Assembly (NCBI GenBank): GCA_921293015.1
Contig: OV121084.1
Coordinates: 21,704,960-21,768,959, forward strand
Source: Phorcus lineatus
Taxonomy: Eukaryota > Mollusca > Gastropoda > Trochida > Trochidae
Length of the DNA: 64,000 nucleotides
Direction of reading: 5' to 3'
Below, piece after piece: positions 55,393 through 64,000 of the stretch. Under the pieces are notes generated by a model. The model ran no database searches. It was not told the DNA's origin and worked only from the letters and a program-made list of their open reading frames with translations. Position numbers and translations under genes: made by a program. Positions within the stretch are counted from its first letter, which is position 1. Each line of letters begins with the position of its first letter.

Positions 55393-55945
55393 ATTGTCAA
55401 AAAGCTGACTGCAGTTCGACAGTCTCTACGACCAACGATCTCATTTCGAAGCGTCCGTCACAACACAACCATGAAGCTACTGAAATGACAGTTCAGGTTA
55501 GTAATATAAATGTTTTTTATATCATTAAATAAAATTTAAACAAAACCGGCTTCAGGAATGAAAAATGTCGACTGTAACTGTAAAGATATGTATTTAACAT
55601 ATGTTAATGAAAATCATTGTGTATAAATGTGTATCCTTATATAAAATGTGTATATTTGATGTTATAGGTGAAGAAATGTCTCGAGCGGATGAAGTTAAAA
55701 GCCATGAAGGCACTTAAACCAATGCCTGCTCTCTACAACGAGGAACTTCTATCCCTGAGAGAAGGTCCATGGACAGAAGAAAACAAGTCGGTGGTGGAGT
55801 CCATGCCGTCCTTTGGCAGCGTGAAGAACCGACGGGTATATAAGGCCAGACGAACAACTTTTCCCCCCGATCCCATCAAGACGTCAAGATATTGTAATTC
55901 CAGAAGACTATACTACGACAGATGTATATCAAATGTATATCCATA
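55393..55945 (+). pseudogene. FLYWCH-type zinc-finger gene fragment with intron
   Basis: The first part encodes WYCQKADCSSTVSTTND and ends SQHNHEATEMTVQ; the W-x-C...C...H-x-H pattern is the C-terminal half of a FLYWCH finger. It closes at CAG|gttag (55496|55497). A tatag acceptor at 55667 opens exon 2 with VKKCLERMKLKAMKALKPMP, ALYNEELLSLREG and VVESMPSFGSVKNR, the conserved region after FLYWCH fingers in many invertebrate proteins, some of them encoded by MULE-type transposons. A one-base shift in the TTTTCCCCCC run near 55862 moves the natural continuation (DIVIPEDYTTTDVYQMYIH) out of frame. The N-terminal part of the finger is missing. It could be a transposon-derived or a cellular gene fragment. 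Confidence 0.72.
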
Positions 55946-55949
55946 GTTG

Positions 55950-56970
55950 TGCTATATTCACTGTTCAATGTATTTATTCAATGTGCTATGTATCAAACTG
56001 AATAAAATATTTCATTTTGCTTCGTTTCTTTGTCGTTCCTGATTCCAGTACAACTCAGAGACTGTAACAGCATGTTAATCCTATTGTTTAAGGCCATTGA
56101 TGCACATCGTCCAGGTCCACAACATTTGCATTTTTGTTGTTACACGACCCCAAAGGTCGACTTTATGGTAATGAACCACCTTAACAGGTTAATCACTTCA
56201 TGGATCATTAAGTTCTTAAAATGTTTGTATAGTAAGTTGTTTAATAGATGTTATTCAAAATGTTTAGTTCCAGTGTAATTCAAAGAGTCATATTGATATC
56301 TTAACAAATTTTCATCAAAGTTTATGTTATCAAGACTTATTTATTTCAACATTTATGTTTATGTACATTTGTAAGTGAGGTGATACTTTTGATAAACAGG
56401 CTGTCTGTCTTTCTGTCTGTTTAGACGTTTAGTTGCTTAGTAACTTAACATCATGTACAAAAAGGTTAAATTGTTATATTAGGTTGTTATCAGAGAGAAT
56501 TCTTGGTTAATTTCACACTCATGTCATGTTATTATATTGAAATTAATAGCAAATATAGGAAACATCGCAAAATTGAGCTGAAAAGTAAAATTTTAAAAGG
56601 GATTGTTCTCTTAATAATCCATCTGGTTGACATTTAAAGTACACATATAGAGAGAATTGTCTTCAAATACACAAAAGAAATTGAATACAGATGATTTGGT
56701 CATTCACAATTTTATTTATTTCATTTAAGACTTCAAATTTAACATATAAACAATTATTCCTTAAAAATGTCTGGTATAAACAAATTCATTTGCCTGGCTA
56801 AATGATTTATACAGATATACAAATTCTATAGGATAAAAATCTATTGGTTACAGTGATGGAGATGGGTGAAGCCTTCAATTTAGAAAATGACCAATGAAAT
56901 AAGGAGATAATAGGTATCCATTGTCTATAACAGTTTTGTTGCTTTGACAGCTGTATCAATTTGTTGCTCA
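55950..56970. other. No gene recognised
   Basis: AT-rich sequence with a polyadenylation-like aataaa at 56002 after the FLYWCH fragment. The part 56838-56970 is a diverged relative of 55075-55250, both ending in a 'cagttttgt-gctttgacagctg'-like stretch next to a TTAA. No coding sequence was seen. Confidence 0.5.
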
Positions 56971-56974
56971 TTAA

Positions 56975-57952
56975 AGGGGAAGGTAAATCCCTATACACAG
57001 AATGGGTGGAGTCAATTTTCCCAGTAAAGAGTGTCTTTTCAGTTGAGATATAGTCGGGTACACTCTTGTCTAGCCAATTATCAAAACAATTACTTGTAAT
57101 TTAAGAATGATTTTTTGCATCCATGTACATCAGTATTTGAAGAGCAAAAAGCTGTAATTTCTGAAAAAATACATTTACTCTGTAAAGAGAATTTTAAAAA
57201 TAATATTCAAATACACCTACCTAAGATTCAAATTTGCCTCTGTATGTGTCATATGATCAGATAAGTGAGTGTTGCCATGGCAGCAGTCTCTGAGTGGCTA
57301 AGAACGTTCCATTCATGATATCAATTTCACCCCAGTAGTCCTCTCTTTCCCATGTAAAACAACCCCCCTCCCCACTCCAAGACAGCTGTGACCCCAGCCT
57401 GTCCACTGCTGCCTATGGGAATGGGCCTTTAGCACTAGAGTAGAGATTGTGCTGAACCTTATTTTGTATTGTCCCCAATGATATGACAAAACTAGGCACA
57501 TAGATGTGCTTTGTATTGGCTAACAATTATTAAAGGATCATAAGGCCTTACAGTGTAAAAAATCTGATGCATACATCGCTTGAGAATCCACAACAAACAC
57601 CAAACATATCAAGGGACTAATAAAGGCAAAATATTTAAAATGGGGAATCTTTTTAAAAAATATTTTTATAGGGAAATACAATATCATTCAAGTCATTCTA
57701 AGAAATTATCATCTACCAGCACATTCATTCACTTATTTGATTTTTGCCGTGAAATCTCATTTTACTGTAGTATATGTGTAGATCTCTCATAGTAAAATTC
57801 CCATAACCTTTGACCTCCCTGACTCCGGCGACCGTTAGAAGGTGTGGCACATTGGGTGATAAGATCTCCCCGAGTCTGCTAGTAGCCAATCACTGCTCTT
57901 GGAGCCTTAATTGCTTACCCATGGGTAAATCGGGCCTGTTTTACCTTCCCCT
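56975..57952. mobile_element. TTAA-flanked element with AGGGGAAGGTAAA ends
   Basis: Perfect 13-base TIRs AGGGGAAGGTAAA / TTTACCTTCCCCT, with TTAA at 56971-56974 and 57953-57956. The interior of 978 bases is non-coding, with a CpG-containing patch near 57820-57900. This is the fourth distinct TTAA-type family in the window. Confidence 0.88.
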
Positions 57953-58439
57953 TTAAGCTGTTAACAAGTTTGTTTGTTTAGTAAGGGACATCAGTTACCT
58001 AATTAGATGTTATTCAAGTTGTGTTTCCAGTTGAATTCAGAGGAAATACCTTGTATGTAACCTATTAGTTCTCAAAATTAATTACAATTAACATTTTAAC
58101 GAGTTTAGTTGTTTATTAGTCACTTTACCTAACAGTGCCTATATAGGTATCGATCACCCAATTAGATGTTATTTCAAATTGGAGACCAAAATTGGTATTT
58201 AGAGATGATGTCTTGCTAACCATGTTGAAACACCAATCAATCTCAGTAACTCATAATAAACTTTAAAACAATAATTCATTTGAATTCCTCAAGTTTATTA
58301 GTTGATTTGCTTTGGACAATTATTTTGGAAAAGGAAAAGTTTTATTCATTCATTTCATTATCAATGCACTTTATTATGAGATATGATTATTCAACTGAAT
58401 ATACTTGATGAAATTTTATCATGTGTGGTTGTTTCAAAG

Positions 58440-59238
58440 AATATTCATCCTATCTCAGGGTAAGATGTATAGCTGACGCTCCACTCTTCTTACCCTGGGT
58501 GTAAACCCCAGCAAAAACTTCGTGTCGTGTCCTATTCCCTACAAACATTCTAAAAATAATCAACCAATGACTGCCCTTGAAAGGCGAGTCGGCAATTTAA
58601 TATGGCAGCGCCCATCCCTTCAAATTCAAACCGAGTGAGTGAGTGATTTTGGGATTAACTTGTTTTGAACAATATTTAAATTATTAATCACGTGGATGAC
58701 AAGCATCCAAAAAAGGATCGAAAGGACGAGGGAAAAGATGGAATGAAAGTCATTGTGAGAGATAGACAATAGGTTATAGAACGACTCAAATTTGGTCTGA
58801 CTTCTACCCGACGACCTGTCAAGCTTGGGTGCCCCTGCCAGGAGCATGTAAGCTCCGGCTGGCATAGCTCTAGGGGTCTCTGAACTGAGTTAAGTGGTGG
58901 AAAATCAAACCGATCTCTTTAAACGGGATGTTGTAATAATCTAACCAGAATCGCAAAATGGGACTCGGACATTATCACCATGGTCGATCGGTTAAAAAAC
59001 GTTCGATTCCAGTTTGTTTATCTATGGACATCGCCATTTAGGGTAAGAGCGAAAGCCAACTCCTGTTCGAGAGGCTCTCTTTGGTTTAACTGAAATTTTA
59101 TCGCACACCATCGCGATAAAAGTATTTGATTGGCTGAATCATGGGTTACGGCCCGAAGATTTTGCTGGGGTTTACACCCAGGGTAAGAAGAGTGGAGCGT
59201 CAGCTATACGTCTCACCCTGAGACAGGATGAAGAATAT
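58440..59238. mobile_element. Long-TIR element (~80-base inverted ends)
   Basis: 58446-58523 and 59152-59231 are inverted copies over 'ctcagggta-ga-gtatagctgacgctccactcttcttaccct' and 'gggtgtaaaccccagcaaaa-cttcg', with about five differences. The inner ~620 bases are non-coding, though more GC-rich than the surroundings. A clear target duplication was not read; 'aatattc' lies at both outer edges but belongs to the inverted match. A non-autonomous DNA transposon of unknown superfamily. Confidence 0.87.
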
Positions 59239-59994
59239 TTTGATTGTTTGAATTTATGAGCGTGTTGTCTATGTATCTTAAAGATTGCAATTTGGTTTCA
59301 AATTGTTTCATTTTGTTTAATTTTTCTAAAATATTGTTATTAAGGAATTGTTTCTATGTGTTGGAAGAAGCCATTTGCTCCATAGATTTCTAAATGATTC
59401 TAATTCTCTTTGATTTCAACTAATCTCATGATTGAATTTGTCCAAATAGTCTAAATCAATTATATAAAAGGATTATATATCTTGCTTTAATAGATGACTG
59501 TAATCCTTCAAAACATATAAGTTGAAAAATTCCCTTTAATCTAAATTCTTGTTTTAATTCTTATCACATATCAGATAAATTGCAAATAAACTTGAAGAGT
59601 TCAATGTTGTTAAAAATATCTCAGCTTATATGATTATACATGTTATGAATTTAATGGATATTTATAAATTCATCTATATGTTTTATTTATTTCATCATTT
59701 CAAGCTAAGAATATACATTTTGATCAAAATCCTTGACTCAAATTTATATCCATTACTCTTTTCTTAAAGATAATATATCCACATGGGGGTACGATTAGCG
59801 GAAATACTTCATAACACAGTTAAGAATAAATATCAACAACTATTTAGGTTCACATCCACCTGAAAATAGCAGAAAAAACGTGTTTTATAAATACTTCCCC
59901 AAAACAGACGCAAAACGTTTTATTAGCCAATCAGGTGCTAGGGGAGTTGTGACGACATAGACAGGACTCGTTAACGACTGGCTGATCTGTGTCA

Positions 59995-60184
59995 AAAGTC
60001 AAAGTCAAAGATTGTTTATTGCATTCAAGGCCTCAGGCCCATATACAATGATACATATAAACATATAGCTTACAATTTACAGATTTTTAATTTGGGAAAA
60101 CAAGGTTCATTCAATTGGTGACATGACAGACTCCAGTAATTACATATTTTGTAAGTTAAAAACAGTTTATAAGTCATCAGTCAA
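59995..60184 (-). mobile_element. Short retroposon with 15-base target duplication
   Basis: Identical GGCTGATCTGTGTCA copies flank it at 59980-59994 and 60185-60199. On the minus strand it ends with aataaacaatctttgacttt and further ttgac units, i.e. a simple-repeat 3' tail (plus-strand aaagtcaaagtcaaag). The 190-base body has no RNA polymerase III boxes that I can see, so it is more likely a 5'-truncated LINE end than a SINE. The long perfect duplication makes it one of the youngest insertions here. Confidence 0.9.
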
Positions 60185-60199
60185 GGCTGATCTGTGTCA

Positions 60200-61560
60200 T
60201 TGTTTACATTATAGATTCCAGCGGTCGTGAAATTATATTTTTTCACTGATTGTACTTATAAAAAAGCCCCCAAGTCACCAAAGCTATTAATATCAATACA
60301 TCGACATATTCTGTTTGACATTAATTAACTTGACATTTTTTGGGTTGTTAATCTCCGATAATGCCGATCGAGTGAACCTGAACTGATATCTGCTTCCATT
60401 GTGACTGTTTTTTGTTTGAACACCTAGACAAATCGACTATCCCCCTGTGTAGTTGATTGACCATTGTATATGTAGAATATTTGTAACTACTTTGTGCCAT
60501 TTTAGAGTGTCAACTCAATATCATAACTCCGTGTTTCTGCTTTGCATGACTGTAACAATGAGATCTTGCTTTTGATGGACTGCCTCTTGGCAACTTCCGG
60601 ATCTCGTCATTGGGATACGACGGTTCCGAGCAGGTGTTTTTGGCATTATTAACCAGTTAATAGTGATAATGAAGATCAAATCTTTGATGTGTTTAGTAAA
60701 TGTACCTCTTGATTCGCGATTTGCCGCGATCAGTACTTTAGTACCGGTATTTTACCAGAGAAAGGTTTTTAGTTACCTAACACTACTTTTTCACACCAGA
60801 CAATATAGTCATAAAGTTATTACCTAACAGTCTACATGAAATGCCACACACCTGTACATTATGGCAATTAAGCAATAAACTAAATGACCTCAGCACCTGG
60901 CACATTACCAATAGGTAATACACAAGGCGCTGATTAGTTATCTAAACTTTATCCTCACACATGATCAACAGCCTTTATTGAAACTTGATGAAGGTATTTA
61001 GGTTTGTCAATACACGTGACACATGACAATATATTAACAAATCTGTATTACTAAATATCTTATTTCATTCTGCAATGTTTATCAATATCAAATAGGTTAT
61101 AAATTATTCACTGTAAGGCTACATAAAATGGTAAATGTTTCTCCGGGGCAGCTTTATGACTTTAATTTTACTTTTTGTTGCTTCTAAAATGACGCTGTAG
61201 CAAGAAATGTTAATTTTTCATAAATGTTATAACCAAAACTGTAGTGTCAACATACAAACATAAGTGACGTGTCCACATTTTTGTATGTATCCTCAGAGTA
61301 ATCAGCACCAAAAAAATAATATAAACCCCAAAACTAGTAATGTAACAAACTACAAACCTGTCACTGTGTAATACTGTATCATTTATAGATCTCTATATAT
61401 ATGCAATCAAATACTAAAAATTCAAACAATTGTTGGGGTTTGAATTAATAATTTCTGCGACTAATCTTAAGAGACATAAATTCATACTGCAGATAAAAAC
61501 TCAACATTCGTCTGCAAAATCATCAATTAAAGTCAACTCTCCAAAAGTTTCATGATTATT
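60200..61560. other. No gene recognised
   Basis: AT-rich sequence, no coding domain, no repeat boundary recognised. It is downstream of the minus-strand THAP-like locus. Confidence 0.5.
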
Positions 61561-61569
61561 TATCCCACC

Positions 61570-61999
61570 TCCCCCTGAATAGATTTTGAATTAGCCTTTC
61601 TTTCGAATTCCTTACCCTCTTTCGTTCCCTCTTCTCAAAGTATTCCGTCTGTTTATTCTTCCGATATGGTTGACTGTCATATCTCGCTGGACAGACGGGT
61701 AGCGGGCCTGTATTCATTTTCATCTGTTTATTAACTGTTGGTAGGGCATTTTTGACGAGTCTTTTCCTTTGTGGGGCAAGTCCAACGTCCGTTTTGAAAT
61801 CGTAGGAAAGATCTTAACAGTCCTCTGTGAAATGATCAGAGTAGATGACAGACCTGTCATTGGGACTCCACTTCGCTCTTTTCTGACTAACAAACTTTGT
61901 CCAATTCGCAAATTGGACAGGATCCTTCGGAAACCGATGCAGTTGAATGTCTCCTGGTTTTGTTATAGTGCAGTTGGCAACAACGCAGGAAGAAGGCAT
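61570..61999 (-). pseudogene. THAP zinc-finger sequence with nonsense codon
   Basis: The ATG at 61999 opens MPSSCVVANC, the usual N-terminus of a THAP domain (C-x4-C here), followed by LHRFPKDPVQFANW and WSPNDRSVIYSDHFTEDC. THAP domains bind DNA through a C2CH zinc site; here the third cysteine (normally in the S-x-C-S-x-H-F motif) is a tyrosine. The frame stops (TAA at 61816-61814) exactly where a phenylalanine is expected. Beyond the stop the same frame stays open for about 80 codons with a basic, coding-like sequence (FKTDVGLAPQRKRLVKN...YFEKRERKR) to about 61570. It is either a cellular or transposon-derived THAP gene now inactivated. Upstream is a TGACGTCA site. Confidence 0.8.
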
Positions 62000-62082
62000 G
62001 TCTCTTTCGCAATGAAAACGTAGACGAATGCGACCCATATCTGCATTATACTTGTTTACAAACAAACGCGGAGTCCTGTGTA

Positions 62083-62090
62083 TGACGTCA
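62083..62090. promoter_or_regulatory. CRE-like TGACGTCA upstream of the THAP sequence
   Basis: A perfect CREB/ATF palindrome lies 84 bases upstream of the THAP ATG in a locally CpG-containing stretch (62060-62110). That position fits a proximal promoter for the minus-strand THAP sequence. A single 8-base site is weak evidence. Confidence 0.35.
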
Positions 62091-62159
62091 CATCCGCCGA
62101 AGGAGAGCTCAGGCCACTCTAGGGACTTTTTTAATTGGGCTTTCGAGGTGGCCAATTTC

Positions 62160-64000
62160 TACGCACTTTGAACCGTTATATCTTTTTAACTAAAGGACGC
62201 ATCGAAACTCTGTTTGGTGTTTTGTTTACTTGAATGTATTGTCTTTATGAAAATGGGAACTGAAGTCGGATACAAAACTGGGATATAATATCTTTAAGAA
62301 GTTGTTGCCAAGAAATAGTTTGGTTTTTTTTAAGACACCACTTCTAAATGCCTTGACTCTTCTCTTTGGAAAAGATCACAGTTTAAGGTTCTTTACACCA
62401 TTCAATACCTTCTGCCTCACACCTGATGAGGCTGGACATTATTATCCAATCAGAATCTCTGCAGTCTTAACCCCTTTGGCTGACAGCAAGACCCAACTTC
62501 CTGCCTGACCTGTCACTAACGAGGAACAATGGCCGCCATTAGCAAAAACAACTGATTCTTGATTGTGAAAATCACAGTTGCAAACAGCATAGAAGGCATA
62601 TCTACAGTTGCAAAAACCAAAGTAAGTAGACCATTACTGCTACATACACAGTATAACAAGTTAACCTTATTGCTCTTCCTTATTTCAAAAAGAGCTGATC
62701 AAAAATCCTTAAAATGTTGGCTTCACATTCAAAATGAATTTTTTTCAAGTCTATTCCCTTAAATAGAATATGTAATAAAGTTACTTACTGCCACTGTTGA
62801 CAAGTTAAGTTGTGTTTTATTAACACTGATTTGATAAAAGTTATATGTAGTTCCATTTCTTTGACAATATTAAGCAAAGATGGCATTGTTTACATAGGTG
62901 TGCACTGAACCAAGACTGCTATGAGAGGAGGAAGTGGACAAGCGATTATATAAGTATGCTGACCTAATTCTTCAATAAACATGCAGTATATTTCTTAACT
63001 GGTTAGGTTAGGAATCGCATCAGAGGGTGCACTCCAATTTACAAATAGAAAGTCTTGATTAATTGTAATTTCTTTTTGTGAAAACCCAGACAGGCTGATT
63101 GTCTAATATATGGTGTGGGAGAACTTGATAGTATTTGCCATTTAACCTGAAATTGATAGTTGAAATTTGCAATAAATAATTGTCAGACAATTAAGTTGTT
63201 CCCAGTTTTAAGATTGATCACATGAATTTTCATTTGTGTTCAATGCATAACATATAATTAGCATAACATAATTTGTGTATTTGTTTAATATGAAATTCAT
63301 TTTATAAAACTTACACTCATTAATGTTTGTATTGCTAAACTTCAATGTATGTAAATATTTGTAATATAGGATTATTATACGAATTGTTAGAGCACTTTAT
63401 ATTTATTCCTGCTATTGAACTTGAATAATGATTTAATATAGGAAAAAGTTATCGTGAACATTAAATTTGGGATTTTCTGTAACTATTAAAGTCTTAACCA
63501 ACCTTTGGAACAATTGTAAAACAATTACTTTATGTTTATATAATTTCAAGTATGGTTTTCCTTAAGATGATTGTATATGATAAATGCCATTCTTTTGATA
63601 TCATCATCATATCATTGGTTGGATATATATTGGTTATTTGTACAAGTATTGAAAGTTGCAAATTTTTGTTTCAGTGTGAACAATCAACACACATACATGG
63701 ACACCTTTGGGCCTTACAGGATTTTATGTTTACTCCAGGTGAGAACTAATAAACAATTTTTGAATTTTTAAAGTTTGATTGATAATTCTGCTGTTTTTTT
63801 ATACAGGCAGACAGAACTAGTTTACTTCAGTGTCACAAATTAAACTAGTACATCAATAAAAAATGATATAGTATTACTTGAGTTTGTTTAACAACCACCC
63901 ATTGTTTGGCATATGAGACATTATTAAAAACAGTAACACATATACTTTATACAAGTGAAAGAATAGATCTTACGAAAATCTTTCTACAGCCAGACATAGA
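62160..64000. other. No gene recognised
   Basis: Mostly AT-rich DNA. A palindromic atggccgccat lies at 62529-62539, a YY1-like core in both orientations. The small ORFs lack family features. Confidence 0.5.

Overview
The window looks like nuclear DNA of a marine lophotrochozoan invertebrate, most likely a bivalve or other mollusc. It is AT-rich and gene-poor, with long introns, GT/AG splice sites, a tRNA-derived SINE, APE-type LINEs, an Ngaro-like tyrosine-recombinase retroelement, Ty3/gypsy debris and very many short inverted-repeat DNA transposons. There is no operon structure, no bacterial-style ribosome binding and no viral genome. The species cannot be fixed from the sequence alone.

Only one ordinary cellular gene is convincingly present. 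It lies on the minus strand at the left end and encodes a ZNF318-like matrin-type zinc-finger protein. A very large exon (10753 down to 8213) is followed by a 4.5-kb intron full of repeats and then by a 141-base exon (3676 down to 3536) that holds a C-x2-C-x12-H-x5-H zinc finger. Both exons keep phase 0. The rest of the gene lies outside the window or was not recognised. A second possible cellular locus is a THAP zinc-finger sequence at 62.0-61.6 kb (minus), which carries a lost zinc ligand and an in-frame stop. A FLYWCH-type zinc-finger fragment with a clean intron lies at 55.4-55.9 kb and ends in a frameshift.

Everything else is mobile DNA, much of it nested. From left to right: a mariner transposase remnant (2.8 kb); a foldback, a SINE with target-site duplication and three tandem arrays inside the ZNF318-like intron; an internally deleted Ngaro-like element (12.4-15.0 kb) with gag-type zinc knuckle, RT thumb and RNase H, tyrosine recombinase and an SGNH-hydrolase remnant; two Ty3/gypsy fragments (16.0 kb plus, 21.3-19.2 kb minus) with a doubly invaded TTAA-flanked MITE between them; a LINE tail split by a hAT-like element (22.7-24.1 kb); several foldbacks (26.9-29.1 kb); a 7.35-kb element with long degenerate inverted termini (29610-36961) that carries an intron-containing gene remnant of an unfamiliar family; a second MITE copy split by a truncated LINE (37.7-39.3 kb); a 155-base tandem array and a Tc1-like tail (39.9-40.7 kb); a TA-flanked MITE (46.3 kb); a third MITE copy split by a 5.8-kb LINE that is itself split by a 1,012-base element (47.3-53.4 kb); a satellite-like array that changes orientation (53.8-55.0 kb); and further TTAA and long-TIR elements up to 60.2 kb.

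The best candidate for something undescribed is the 29.6-37.0 kb element. Its termini are built from AGACGTCTA-type palindromes, its internal gene seems to have its own AAGATGGCGG-type initiator and splice sites, and the protein fragments match no transposase class I can name with confidence. The nesting order of the MITE, LINE, hAT-like and TTAA elements also gives a readable relative chronology, because removing several insertions restores an uninterrupted target or reading frame.
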